NCBI RefSeq assembly: GCF_000485595.1
Contig: NW_014577064.1
Location: 475,050 to 512,027, forward strand
From: Priapulus caudatus
Taxonomy: Eukaryota; Priapulida; Priapulimorpha; Priapulimorphida; Priapulidae
DNA length: 36,978 bases
Reading direction: 5' to 3'
In this document: positions 11,416 to 22,365 of the stretch, piece after piece
Numbering within the stretch: position 1 is the stretch's first letter
How the letters are laid out: every line of letters starts with the position of its first letter
Program-made: the position numbers and the translations under genes
Notes under the pieces: model-generated
The model's input: only the letters and a program-made list of their open reading frames with translations
Told to the model about the DNA's origin: nothing
The model's database searches: none

Positions 11416-11661
11416 ATGACAAGTTCTGCTGTAAGTAAAACTAAAAGTGACACTGAAGGTTCTTTGCCTGGCGAATTACATAATGTTCCTTCGAGCTCGG
11501 TATCTCTGCCGACTCCAATCTCCACAGACACACCAGGTGCAGGAGCAGCATTGCCTGTTGGCAGCAATGTCAATGAAGTGATAGCCGCGGGTACTGCAGA
11601 GACGCCTATCTGCATTCTCGTGCTAGGAATGGCAGGAAGTGGGAAATCAACACTGGTGCAG
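11416..11661 (+). CDS. GPN1: GPN1 exon with start codon and P-loop
   Basis: 82 codons from ATG, with A at -3, to CAG followed by the donor GTGATG; it ends in phase 0. A GTG triplet at 11398 is in frame upstream, but the ATG is the natural eukaryotic start. The last twelve codons read [12 protein letters not shown], the Walker A loop. The first 60 residues are polar and probably disordered. Confidence 0.9.
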
Positions 11662-14600
11662 GTGATGATCGATATAACTCGAACTAAGTAGAACTAATGT
11701 AGAATTAGCATGAAAAGTTTAAAAGCTGAATTCATAATCAATACTCACAATAGGCAGACAGCTGGTTTAAATTATGTGTTAGTATAAAATAGTATACGTT
11801 GGTTATATAATTGTCGAATAACATGGTGTGTGCTCTCGGATCTTTAATTTCCACCCGTGAATGCAGATACTGTGGTCGGTACTCCACGGCGTCACTCTCT
11901 TCATTCCCTTGGGTTCGTGTTACAATGTCGAATAGTTAAGTTTCAAAGTTTCAAAATTATGATGCAAACAAAATACTTGACATATGACAATATAATTTTC
12001 TTAATTATCACTTCATTCATGTGTTAGAGATATATATACAGTGCGCGAAATTAGACCTGTATATAGCAATGTCTATTGTTCAAGGTAGAGGTATTTACTT
12101 GCCCAATACTCACATTTTTGGCCAATAACCATCCCTGTTTTTTATAAATGTGTGGCTGCCCAAATGTGATCAGTTAGGAATGATGACATGGCAACTGGCT
12201 GTCTCAGGCACTGGTTTAGATCTCAAGCAGCAAATGATATTAAGAACATAGAATTTTGTTTAAAAAACCTGCACTAGGTATGAGCTGACAAATAAAATGG
12301 CAATCTCTGAGCTCCTTTGCTATGGACTAGTAATTCGTATAAGGACTATTGTGCCTTGAACGTCTTAAACTTTCCAATGAAATGTAATATATACTTATCT
12401 TATGGGTGTGAGTGCATTATTTAAATATCATATGAATTCATTACACCAGAAAGGTGCAACACAATTGAGTGTTAGAATGCACTTCATTTGTTGACGGCTA
12501 CTACCGCGGGCCTACTACCTGAAGCACAGATAGAGTCGTACAATGTTCACACATCTGTCAATGATGTTTGATCAACAAATTTTTAAAATAAGCATAATAT
12601 AGACTTGAAGATAAACCTAACATCAATCAGGACCGAATTTAGCTGTGTACAATGCAAACTTGTAGTTTTTTTTAAAGCTTACTATTTTATGAACCAAAGG
12701 AGGTGAGAGTAGGTAATGTAAGGACTATTACTTCAGTGGACTGCAGTAGGCCATCGTGGAGGGTGAGGTGTCTACTCTTCAGTGTGTGTAATTTGGAGGG
12801 ACGTTGAACGTTGTATTAGATTGATCTTGTAGACTAACTGTGCTATTACACCCGAATCAGTATCATAGTAAACTCTGGATCTGTACCAGCCGTCAGTAAC
12901 GTATAGGGGTTGGTTCAGATTAAATATAATTTATAATTACTTATAGTAAATGTATAAAAATACAATTTCCATTATGGGCCAGTAAAAGTTTTATTTAACT
13001 CACCCAAAATAGTGTTTATGCACTCGTTAAGCACGGCTCAACAGTTATACTGGCCGTGAAGCCCCTATAGAAATCACATTGTTTATGGCCACTAGTGTCT
13101 GTGCTTTTCCACCTAAAAACCCTGTGAAAGTACGAATGAAATATAATACATTACATGTACTTCTCCTCATCTTCAAATCCATAAATTTCTTATTTTGTTA
13201 GCTCATCTGACATAGTCAGATGCAGCTTGTNNNNNNNNNNNNNNNNNNNNNNNNNNNNNNNNNNNNNNNNNNNNNNNNNNNNNNNNNNNNNNNNNNNNNN
13301 NNNNNNNNNNNNNNNNNNNNNNNNNNNNNNNNNNNNNNNNNNNNNNNNNNNNNNNNNNNNNNNNNNNNNNNNNNNNNNNNNNNNNNNNNNNNNNNNNNNN
13401 NNNNNNNNNNNNNNNNNNNNNNNNNNNNNNNNNNNNNNNNNNNNNNNNNNNNNNNNNNNNNNNNNNNNNNNNNNNNNNNNNNNNNNNNNNNNNNNNNNNN
13501 NNNNNNNNNNNNNNNNNNNNNNNNNNNNNNNNNNNNNNNNNNNNNNNNNNNNNNNNNNNNNNNNNNNNNNNNNNNNNNNNNNNNNNNNNNNNNNNNNNNN
13601 NNNNNNNNNNNNNNNNNNNNNNNNNNNNNNNNNNNNNNNNNNNNNNNNNNNNNNNNNNNNNNNNNNNNNNNNNNNNNNNNNNNNNNNNNNNNNNNNNNNN
13701 NNNNNNNNNNNNNNNNNNNNNNNNNNNNNNNNNNNNNNNNNNNNNNNNNNNNNNNNNNNNNNNNNNNNNNNNNNNNNNNNNNNNNNNNNNNNNNNNNNNN
13801 NNNNNNNNNNNNNNNNNNNNNNNNNNNNNNNNNNNNNNNNNNNNNNNNNNNNNNNNNNNNNNNNNNNNNNNNNNNNNNNNNNNNNNNNNNNNNNNNNNNN
13901 NNNNNNNNNNNNNNNNNNNNNNNNNNNNNNNNNNNNNNNNNNNNNNNNNNNNNNNNNNNNNNNNNNNNNNNNNNNNNNNNNNNNNNNNNNNNNNNNNNNN
14001 NNNNNNNNNNNNNNNNNNNNNNNNNNNNNNNNNNNNNNNNNNNNNNNNNNNNNNNNNNNNNNNNNNNNNNNNNNNNNNNNNNNNNNNNNNNNNNNNNTAT
14101 ACATATACATGTACATCGGGAGTGAATAAAAACAATGTGTGTCAGTGATTGTTTTTATTCACTTCTGATTTACATGTACACACACACACACGTGCACGTG
14201 CACACACATATATGTCGCTGAGAGGGTCTATGTCCCCCAGGGTACTGCTGGAACGTACCCTGGTACTATCTAATATGCCGGACCGTACCTCGCCTACTCC
14301 ACTAACGAGTCTAGAGAGTCGCCTACGCCTACTCCCTAACCCTAACCCTAACCCTAACCATATCAGATAGTTACCAGATTAGGACTAACCCCCTACTGTA
14401 GCATTTACTGTGAAAGCAGCTGCGGGGCCTCAGGGTTACTGAAAAGGAGATAGTCACCACCCTATACGCCATATAGGCGTGTGAAGGATTTAACTATTAT
14501 AATTAAACACCCTAGCGTAATTATGTGTAAAAATAAGTTGGGCATGTGTTATCGAGTTTTCACTGTTGATTCGTTTCTCTTCACAGGCATCTGCATTTCC

Positions 14601-15577
14601 TACAGTGATTGTATACGTGATGGACACACCACGTAGTGTCAATCCAGTCACATTCATGTCTAACATGCTCTATGCCTGCAGCATCATGTACAAGTATAAA
14701 CTCCCCTTCATAGTTGCTATGAACAAGGTGAGTTTGTTAGTTGTAGAAGCTTAGCCAGACGTCATTAATTAGATGCAGTCATAATTATGAATAATTATGG
14801 TAATCCATAAGTTTAATCACTAAGAAATGAAAAGTGAGTACAGTGACTGAGTTAGATGGGTGTTCTCCTGGAGTGGGATTGAAAAGGCTGCATTAATCTA
14901 CGGTCGTCAGAGGGATGTGCGGGATGACCCATCTTTTGCATGGATTCTGGAGCGAGTGACTGAACTGAATATAGGGGGCGCAGTGCGTCAATGTATTGCC
15001 ACTACAAGGGTGAAGCCAAGATAGGTCAGATATCCAGTTACCAGACCCACCCTGCTGATAGCATTCGATTATTTACTATAGTATAACGAATTAAATCATA
15101 ATATCACAAACACTTAATATTATCAAACTAAACACCTTCATGCTCAGAATGCATGTTATATGAAGGTTAGATTCTCCCTATTTTAAAAACCCTACAATTA
15201 CCTTGCTATGGTTGGCTATTTTATCATTTTAAACAGATATGTTACTGTGTAAATAAAATATTGATATTGTTAATAATTTTCTATGCTTAAAATCTAACTT
15301 GAAATAGATTAATACCTGTTATATATCATGTGTGTTGCATTATAGGTTGATGTAGTGGATAACCAGTTTGCAGTGGATTGGATGACGGATTTTGAGATTT
15401 TCCAGCAAGCTCTTGACAGTGAGACATCTTATGTGTCCAACCTTACACGCTCAATGAGTCTAGTTCTAGATGACTTCTACAGTGATCTTAAGGTTTGTCC
15501 TCGTGCTTTCTTCCTCTTTCTATTTCTCTCTTCTTTTGTCTCTCTCTCTCTCTCTCTCCTTTGTCTCTCTCGCGTCT

Positions 15578-15621
<44 letters not shown>

Positions 15622-15671
15622 CTGCCATTCATCCTCTCTCTCTCTCTCTCTCTGCTCTCTTTCTCTCTGCC

Positions 15672-15708
<37 letters not shown>

Positions 15709-15939
15709 CTCTCTCTCTCTCTCTCATCTCTCGTGTCTCTCTCTCTCTCTTGCCATTCTCTCTCTCCTCTCTCCTCTCCTCTCTCTTCTGCTCATCTCTC
15801 TTCTCTCTCTCTCTTCTCTCTCTCTGCTCATTCTCTCTCTCTCTTCTAGCCAATCTCTCTCTCTCTTCTCTCTGCCTCTCTCTCTCTCTCCTCTCTCTCT
15901 CTCCCCTCTCTCTCTCTCTCTCTCTCCTCACTGTCTCTC

Positions 15940-15992
<53 letters not shown>

Positions 15993-18900
15993 TCTCTTGC
16001 CATTCCTCTCTCTTCCTCCTCTCTCTCTATCTCTCTACTCTTTCCTCTTATCCTCTCTCTCTCCTCTCCTGTCTTCTCTTCTCTCTCTCTTCCTCTAGCT
16101 GCCAGCTTTTCCAAACCTATAGCCCTCTCCATTTTGTTATTTTGTCATTCTCAATCTGATCCCTATATAATCATCTAGAAACTCCGTGCTTTAGTCTGTA
16201 AATAATTTTGCATATTAAATTTAAACAATTGCTATTGCTTTTCTACAGTCAGCTAGAAATATCAGCCTGTCACAGGGATCTGGATTGGCCAATTTTTCCA
16301 AGCTCAATTGAATGAAGCAAGGTCTGGAATGACCTCAGGTGATTTAATGTTGGAATCTTTCTGCCAATCACAGGTTTTATGTAGCTACAGTTAATTTACA
16401 TCATCCGGTAGCATGTTTTAGCTCACCTTGAATCTGTCAGCTTGAAGCTCATTGCCATGCCGGTTCGTCTAAGGTTCCGTTGTACGTCCGCCGTCCGTCC
16501 TTGCCGTACGTCAACATTTGAGTTTTCGCTCCGTCAACGATAACTTAGGAAACCGTTTTGGACCCACCATTGTGTTTGAAATTGCGGTGTAGTTGTTACT
16601 GCTGATGCCTTCCATATAGAACGTCCTATTTCTGAAGCGCACGCCAGTCGACGTTACTTTCGAAGCACCGGCCAATTTTTTGGCAAAACTGGAATGGCCA
16701 TAGGTCAGTTCAGGTTCAACGAGATTTGCACTCATTTTTGCGTATCGTGAATGAAGTAAGGGGTAGGCGGTTTAGATATCTTTAAAAAAAATATGCCAAA
16801 TTAGGTAGGGTTTGGCAATTATATAGCATATTATATAAACAAACAGTCTGTGGTGTCACACTCGTCTGGTTCATTTTACAAGATTTCATTGACAATGTCT
16901 TTAATGCAAAATTGGTATTTCCTCTCCACTCTGCCGATAAAACGTCTATATAGAGTAAAGATTACAAAACATGCCGGAATGCAGCATAAACCTATTTTAT
17001 TTCAGCGCCATCGCTTCCAAGCGGGTATAGCGCCATCTACGGGGTCACAAATTGTGATTCATTTTGGTTTTATAAATTATTATTGCGATATACAGATGGC
17101 AATCGTTTCTATAATGTACGTCGATGGTTGCTCAATTAAAACTGACTTTCTTCTTACTCACTCATTTGTGTCCTTTTTTGTGGTGAGCTACAGTGTCTTT
17201 GAACACTTTCATTAATTTCACTGTCACTGAAAAACTAACTGAAAACTAAACTGTCACTGAACTAATCAAGAGCATGTTGCATATAAGCTCATAAATAATT
17301 AGTTTCATACTTATTTCTTAATACCAGTCATTTTTAGCTCACCTTGACATCGTCAAGATGAGCTATTGCCATGGGGCGTTGTCTGTCGTACGTCCGTTCG
17401 TCCGTCCGTCAACATTTGGCTACGGTCAACGATAACTTGAGAACCGTTTGACCCACATGTTTCAAATTGCATACAGTTGTTACTCCTATGGAGAGAGATC
17501 GTGAACGTCCTATTGGAGCACGCCAGTTTGACCTTGCTTTCGCAGCCACGCCCCACTTTTTGGCAAAAATCGGAAATGCGCCATAAGTCAGTTCAGGCCT
17601 TCAACGGATTTTTGCAAATTTTTGTACCTTGTGAATGAATAAGTACTGGCCCCAAAACATATCACAGGGATTTTGATATTTTTTTTAAAATTATGCAAAT
17701 TAAGTAGACTTTGGCAATTTCACTATGCATTTCAGTGTCTGCCTACGGTCAACGATAACTTAAGAACCGATGTTTCAAATTGCATACAGTTGTTTACTCC
17801 CATGGGAGAGATTTGCACGTCTATTTTGGAGCCACGCCAGTCGACCTACTTCGAGCCACGTGCACTTTTTGGCAAAAATGAAAATGGCTATCTAGATTCT
17901 TTCGATTTTGTTAAATTTACCTACCTACCTACATGTAATATTGTGTTTTAGATTCTTCGTTACAGTAATTTGACTGGAATATTTTATTGCTTTTATTTGC
18001 GCGATAATCGAAAATTAAAATGGGATCAAAACTAACCCTGAAACAAAACAGTGACATTTCTATTAGTATAAAACAAGGAATAAAGGACATTTGATCACAT
18101 TTTGCCAGCCGTCATAATGAACACTTACAAATTTTAAATATTATCTCCCTCTTCTATCACACCCAAGGTGAGCTATAGTGTCATTGACACTTTCATTTCA
18201 CGTTATTATTGTTATTGCTGTTGAAATGTATGTTTCAAATTAAGACAACTCCACTGAATGTATGATTAATTTAGTCACATTTTCAAGCCTTCAGTAATCT
18301 ATCAACTTGTCTTACATAATCCAGAGATGCCAACCACTACGATTTATTCGTATTTTATACGAATTTCTATTATTTTTGGACCACTACGACCAGTTTGTAT
18401 CAAACTGCGAATTTCACTGTGATTTAAAAAAAATTTGTTGTCAATTTATTGTCATTTTTACCCTCAGAATGCAGGAAATTGCATCTCAGAATCAAAAATT
18501 TTTCCGGGGGGCATGCCGGATCCCCTAGCAAACTCGGGGTCACTACGTGACCCTCGAACTACTAATTTGATGGCCAGAAACTACAGATTGCTTCAAATAT
18601 GTGTTGGCATCTCTGCATAATCTAGTGGCTATCGGCAACATTACAACCGCATGAGGGAGGAGAAGGCCACTAAGGAGTCGCATCGAAGGGAGGAGGAGCT
18701 CAAAAGGTTACGTACAGACATGGCCGCCCCTGATGATGTGATGGAAAAACCATCGACATGTGAGTAATTATAAAAACTCCTGCATATATCAAAAGCATTC
18801 CATTGCAATATCCAAACTTTTGATTGACACTGTAAATGCGCATGTTAATGCTTTGAATCGTACATTTTTATAACACTACACATATATCACATGTTGACAG

Positions 18901-19487
18901 AAGAATTTTAGTCACAGGGTTGAGGGTTATTGCCAGCAAGGGTTGATGTGAGTTGAAGTCTCTAAATGTGATGTTTTCTGTTGCAGCTGGTTACCCATCA
19001 GATGACATTGTTATCAGACAAGGATCTGAATCTGAAGATTCTGACGACAATTCTCCTGTGGAGGAAGGTCCGACTTGTGCTTGCGTTTTCATTTTACAAC
19101 AATAAGATATAGAAAGACGATTCCTGGATACAAATCTAAACTCGTTATGACCTCTGAAGGGGTACATCTGTGTAGGGTGTTCTTATGTTGTGTGTATTCA
19201 TTTGTCTCTTATATGAAGTGCTGCTTATATGTGGCAGTCGTACAGACGTAACTGGAATTTGCTACCTCGTCATCCTCTTGGTGTTAGTGACAAGGCTCCT
19301 CATACCCTATAACATGTATTTGTCAGATATTCATATGGGATGATGTATGTTTTATGCCTATAGTGTATCTCTAACATGAAGTATCGTTTTCATTGCAGAA
19401 GATGAAGAAGAGAAGAAAGAGAGGGAGTCGTTCATGCAGTTTCTAAAGAATGAAGGATCAAAGAAAGCAGACAAACAAACTGCTTAA
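11416..19487 (+). CDS. GPN1: GPN-loop GTPase 1, multi-exon, with exons missing in an assembly gap
   Basis: GPN1 (XAB1/RPAP4; yeast Npa3) is a SIMIBI-class GTPase that shuttles between cytoplasm and nucleus and supports assembly and nuclear import of RNA polymerase II. Visible exons: 11416-11661, 14587-14727, 15346-15492, 18626-18759, 18987-19067 and 19399-19487, all bordered by GT and AG. They encode the P-loop GMAGSGKS (residues 71-78), a [10 protein letters not shown] strand, [13 protein letters not shown], the G4 motif NKVD split across a junction, [14 protein letters not shown], a charged helix with RMREEK and LKRLRTDM, an acidic tail and FMQFLKNEG before TAA. About 106 residues with the GPN motif and switch regions (length judged from human GPN1) are absent and probably fall in the 867-N gap. 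A second segment expected between 15492 and 18626 is also not intact. The N-terminus carries about 40 more residues than I recall for human GPN1, rich in Ser, Thr and Pro. Confidence 0.9.
11662..13198. other. GPN1 intron sequence, no exon found
   Basis: I searched this for the next GPN1 coding segment (expected to contain an INLDPA-like strand) and did not find it in any plus-strand frame. It is AT-rich, with no clear tandem array. Confidence 0.5.
13199..13230 (+). mobile_element. Left edge of a dispersed element, cut off by the gap
   Basis: The bases before the gap read AGCTCATCTGA, a CATAG spacer, then TCAGATGCAGCTTGT. The same hairpin start, with a slightly different spacer, occurs at 31842-31873, where the element continues. 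The gap therefore probably opens inside a copy of that repeat. Confidence 0.65.
13231..14097. other. Assembly gap of 867 N
   Basis: This is unknown sequence, not a feature. Both edges are repetitive: the start of a dispersed element on the left and a long hairpin on the right. The missing GPN1 exon or exons are most likely here. Open frames made of X residues across it are meaningless. Confidence 0.95.
14107..14177. repeat. Long hairpin next to the gap, then a CA repeat
   Basis: Arms 14107-14136 and 14148-14177 are inverted copies, 30 bp each with three mismatches, around an 11-base loop. Both arms contain AGTGAATAAAAACAAT or its complement. A short CA/CACG run follows to about 14212. Confidence 0.8.
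14222..14379 (+). mobile_element. Telomere-core MITE, copy 1 (right end truncated)
   Basis: It starts GGGTCTATGTCCCCCAGGG and continues with CTGGAACGTACCCTGGTACT. It then has ACGAGTCTAGAGAGTCGCC and a pure (CCCTAA) run at about 14334-14360. It stops at AGTTACCAG, where the other two copies continue into an inverted copy of the left end. It lies in a GPN1 intron. Confidence 0.8.
14587..14727 (+). CDS. GPN1: GPN1 exon, central GTPase strand and NK of G4
   Basis: 47 codons, phase 0 at both ends, after the acceptor TCTTCACAG and before the donor AAG|GTGAGT. It encodes [14 protein letters not shown], then [14 protein letters not shown] and IVAMNK. This matches the family segment that follows the DTPGQ loop. 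Confidence 0.93.
14728..15345. other. GPN1 intron
   Basis: Intron of 618 bp with GTGAGT at the 5' end and TTATAG at the 3' end. It is AT-rich, and no further feature is seen. Confidence 0.7.
15346..15492 (+). CDS. GPN1: GPN1 exon, VD of G4 through [14 protein letters not shown]
   Basis: 49 codons, phase 0 at both ends. The first residues VD complete the NKVD motif with the previous exon. [17 protein letters not shown] and the near-invariant [15 protein letters not shown] follow. The donor is AAG|GTTTGT, directly followed by the CT-rich tract. Confidence 0.93.
15515..16095. repeat. CT microsatellite in a GPN1 intron
   Basis: About 580 bp of nearly uninterrupted CT dinucleotides broken by short words such as TGCCATT. 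The Leu/Ser-rich open frames in it (and Arg/Glu-rich ones on the other strand) are artefacts. Confidence 0.95.
16266..16338 (+). pseudogene. Possible damaged GPN1 exon
   Basis: GPN1 proteins have a VSAVxGxGxxxxF stretch after the [11 protein letters not shown] segment, and no clean exon for it is seen. Here an open frame reads [18 protein letters not shown], with spacing resembling the family's TG-x-G-x(4)-F region. It is preceded by an AG and followed by CAG|GTGATT. Problems: a stop lies just upstream, the VVGVSA part is absent, and its 3' phase does not fit the next exon (which needs two carried bases, not one). It is either a decayed exon, base-level assembly errors, or chance. Confidence 0.2.
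16419..17207 (+). mobile_element. Terminal-hairpin element, copy 1
   Basis: It begins AGCTCACCTTGAATCTGTC and continues with CGTCCGTCC words, GTCAACGATAACTTAGG and TTTTTGGCAAAA. It ends near GTGAGCTACAGTGTC followed by TTTCATT. A second copy of the same layout starts 128 bp downstream. It has no coding capacity. Confidence 0.7.
17335..18199 (+). mobile_element. Terminal-hairpin element, copy 2, with an internal partial repeat
   Basis: It starts TAGCTCACCTTGAC, loops through ATC and returns as GTCAAGATGAGCT. The end carries the inverted CAAGGTGAGCTA (about 18168-18179), followed by a second hairpin AGTGTCATTGACACT and TTTCATT. From about 17743 to 17890 a segment repeats part of the element (GGTCAACGATAACTTAAG, TTCAAATTGCATACAGTTG, TTTTTGGCAAAAAT), so the copy has an internal duplication. 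Such AGCTCACC plus CCGTCCGTCC repeats resemble ones I recall from mollusc genomes; that comparison is from memory. Confidence 0.7.
18322..18615. mobile_element. 294-bp TIR element with 7-bp target duplication, abutting a GPN1 splice acceptor
   Basis: The ends CAGAGATGCCAAC (18322-18334) and GTTGGCATCTCTG (18603-18615) are perfect 13-bp inverted repeats. The flanks are the direct repeat CATAATC (18315-18321 and 18616-18622). Only TAG separates the right duplication from the next GPN1 exon. CAG-type ends suggest hAT, but hAT elements normally make 8-bp duplications, so the superfamily is open. Confidence 0.88.
18626..18759 (+). CDS. GPN1: GPN1 exon, charged helix
   Basis: It follows the acceptor AATCTAG and begins with one base completing a split codon. 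It then reads [18 protein letters not shown] and [18 protein letters not shown], matching the YRPEYERL to LRKDM part of the family. It ends ACA-T before the donor GTGAGT. An in-frame TAA just upstream fixes the acceptor. Confidence 0.85.
18987..19067 (+). CDS. GPN1: GPN1 exon, acidic tail
   Basis: The acceptor is TTGCAG and the first two bases complete a Ser codon with the previous exon. It reads [18 protein letters not shown] then DDNSPVEE, the acidic linker seen before the C-terminus in GPN1 proteins. It ends with one base carried over, before GTCCGA. Confidence 0.85.
19399..19487 (+). CDS. GPN1: GPN1 terminal exon
   Basis: After CATTGCAG the frame continues [19 protein letters not shown] and ends KKADKQTA with TAA at 19485-19487. 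The FMQFLKNEG-type block resembles the conserved C-terminal FxxFM segment of the family. Confidence 0.88.
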
Positions 19488-19639
19488 GTACCACCCTACT
19501 AGTGATTTCATTTTTTATTTCATGGCATTATTTAAATATATTCTGTACATATGTAAAAACTGCAAGTAAAAGTAAGTATATCTATATAATTATGCATTGA
19601 TGATACTAATGTTGTATTATTGTATTACAATAGACTCTT

Positions 19640-19645
19640 AATAAA
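19640..19645 (+). terminator. GPN1 polyadenylation signal
   Basis: AATAAA lies 153 bp after the GPN1 stop codon. It is the first canonical hexamer I see downstream of the stop. Confidence 0.6.
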
Positions 19646-21040
19646 CTGAAACAGATGCATGCCAAGTATCTACCAAAAGAAATGTAATTTCATTATAATT
19701 ATGAAATTAAACAGAAGCAGTTGTTCACGAGTGGATTAATATGAAACGTGTATACCCAAATGTCTCACTTCTGTAACTATAAGGTGACAATTTTGACTGT
19801 TGAGTCAACTCTTTTAGATATACGATAGTTAGTCCTTATTAACCCCATCCCATTGACCTCGCTTTGTAAGGCCACATTCTTATTAGCACATGTGTTCGTG
19901 GTCTTGATCACTCTATGCCTGGTATGATCGTATTTATACCTCGATTATATCGATTATATAACTACTGTTGTTTATGGCCATAAATTGTTGTAGAACTAAC
20001 AGGTTCTTTACGTGGCGTAATGCAAGTGTACCTGTTGACAATTAATGCTGTGACGTCAGTGGTCAATACAACAGTACTTTGTCAAAAAAATTATGTAGAT
20101 TTATACGTCAGGTTTCGAAGTCTATGCCTACACTCTAACATGCATAATCGTCACACTGTAGCGACGTACGGCGGATCTTCCCTCGTGGTATTAAAGTGAT
20201 TACGTCACCGTAAATTAGTGGTGTTCCGATTAATCGAGTTCGTCGATCATTACTCGTTTGGGCTGCCGAGTTGATTAATCGAGTAGAAAATCGGACGACC
20301 GAGTACAACCCGAACTTTTTTATATTTTTTTATTGAATTTGATGAGCCGTTATGTTGCAATGCCCTTTAGAGTGTTGCCCGTCCGTAACCCTAACAGTAT
20401 CCTTAATTTACTTACCATTAAATACTAGCTACACATACAATAATGTCAATATTCCTTCGCAATACACCGGTTGTGTCGACGATGACGCGTCGTCGCCGCA
20501 ATCTAAAATGATCGATGATTATTCGATCATCGGTCGTTTTGTAAAACCGATGATCGGTCATGAAATTTTGACCGATCTCCAACACTACCGTAAATAGTAA
20601 AAATAAAAAAAATATTTCCACTTTTTCACAAAATATAAGTAATTCTGTTCACTTTTTATGGTTAAATTGCATTATACTTCTTATTTTACTATATTGTTCG
20701 AGGTGAACATACACTCGTGACTCATACATAGTATAGCCCATAGCAAGCAATTAATGTCAGGAACACGTACAATATCAAATCGTCCAGGTTTTTTGGATTT
20801 TTAACTAGTTGAGAAACAATCTTATCAGGTAAGAATTTGACGATACGTTTGGTTCTTAAGTTAAGACGGATAAGTTAGTTCTTACTTTTAATGTAAAAAA
20901 TGGCAACAAAATTTTTACAAATTTTACCATAGAAAATTCGTCACGTAGTCAATTTAGTGAGCACTGTGTTTTGACTTTGCCTCATGTGTAGCTAAGCTGT
21001 GTACACGAATAGTAGCCAAGCCAGATGTAGTTTGTCCAAT
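19646..21040. other. Intergenic stretch with a probable transposon relic
   Basis: From about 20215 to 20600 the sequence repeats GATTAATCGAGT-type and GATCATCGGTC/ACCGATGATCGGTC-type words, as in degenerate small DNA transposons; ends could not be defined. A telomere-like CCGTAACCCTAAC occurs near 20382. No gene is supported. Confidence 0.4.
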
Positions 21041-21044
21041 CATT

Positions 21045-21135
21045 GACATTTATATATATAAATATACATAATATATAAATATATATATAAATATATAATA
21101 TATATGTATATATAAATATATATATATATAACTGA
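21045..21135. repeat. TA-rich microsatellite
   Basis: About 90 bp of TATA/AATATA words with no other base content of note. Confidence 0.9.
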
Positions 21136-21391
21136 TAACTCGTATACAGGCCAACGTCAAAATATATCTAATTGTGCGCTCACCTCTAGGCTGTCTTGAA
21201 TGAAGAGTGTAGTTTATGGTGCATTTACAACATCTATATTCCAATGGAACATGTGGGAACCAAAGGTATCCTATACGGTGATCTGATCTAGGATGAATAA
21301 TTGCGTGTTGGCATATTCCATCATCATTACTCAGTTAAGTGATTACATCCCCCCCTTCACACACACACAGGTAAGATTTGGGCTAACGCTC

Positions 21392-21578
21392 CATTAGAGT
21401 GTTCCCAACTTTGATATCTTTAATGATTAATGATTAATGATTGATTAATCCTAAACCCTAACCTAAATGACATTAAACCACAAACTAATATATGACGCAT
21501 GACCATATAATATATTATATATATTATTATATGTTATTATGACCATTAACGACATTAAAGTTGGGAACACTCCTAATG
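21392..21578. mobile_element. 187-bp inverted-repeat element with a telomere-like core
   Basis: The left end CATTAGAGTGTTCCCAACTT and the right end, reading inward CATTAGGAGTGTTCCCAACT, are inverted repeats of about 24 bp with one gap and one mismatch. The interior has three to four TTAATGA words, then CCTAAACCCTAACC, and a TA-rich palindromic centre. It has no coding capacity. Confidence 0.75.
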
Positions 21579-22365
21579 AAGTATCACCCAGAATTTGCCT
21601 TGGCTACATATCCCTGAGATCGGACATAACTGTCGCTTACGTATTAGCTAGGACTAACGGAAGCTGAAAACACTAAATACATATATCCTACGTACCATGC
21701 TTATACTGAAGTGGGAATGGAGATGAAGGTTTATTCCAAACTTCGCAGGTATAACGTATGCCATTTCCCGTTTCCTGTTTAATTGCAATCACAATTTTTG
21801 CTGTTCCGCATCTCGGTTGACTTAGAATTAGTCTGGTACCAGATTTAGGTAGTTTTTCCCTGTTCCAATATCCAACCCTGCGTTGCGAAGGTTAGCGTTC
21901 CCCAGCTTTGCTATACCAATCCTAGGGATCGGTTGTGACTGTGTATACATCTCTGTGTATACATCTCTTATTACTTTCTCTGTGGGTATGTGACGCGAAA
22001 TCTTGTGTTTGGAGCGGTCATGCTCGACCACAATTTCTGAGACTACGTTTGATTTACTTCTCCCAAAAAAGCACTGTGAGGTGTGCAAACGGTGTTAAAT
22101 TACAAACACGACATGGGCGTCGATAGAATCGTACTGTTATTTGGCATAATCTCCAGTGCTGTAAACGGTAGTGGCTTTATTATCTCGGAAATAGGAAAAG
22201 CTTTGAGCGCGACGTCAGACACGGTTGAGTGTGTATGCAGGAGTCAGTTACTTAGCCACTCATTAGTTGGCCCGCATGCATCCAAGGCCAGTTCGCATTG
22301 AGAGGAACACCGCCACGAGTCACGTCGCATATCATCGACCCGTAAGACGTGCCTAATTCATTTTC
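21579..22365. other. Gene-free stretch
   Basis: A 16-base direct repeat (GTGTATACATCTCT, twice) occurs near 21940-21970. No gene is supported; small frames on both strands have no recognisable character. Confidence 0.45.

Noticed and set aside
13190-14135. Open frames of about 300 residues spanning the gap
   Set aside because: They consist of unknown bases.
15355-16178. Ser/Leu-rich open frames of 160-230 codons
   Set aside because: They are translations of a CT microsatellite in an intron. Only the first 49 codons or so of the frame from 15355 are real (GPN1).
16850-17215. 121-codon plus-strand frame
   Set aside because: It lies across the first terminal-hairpin element and has no domain.
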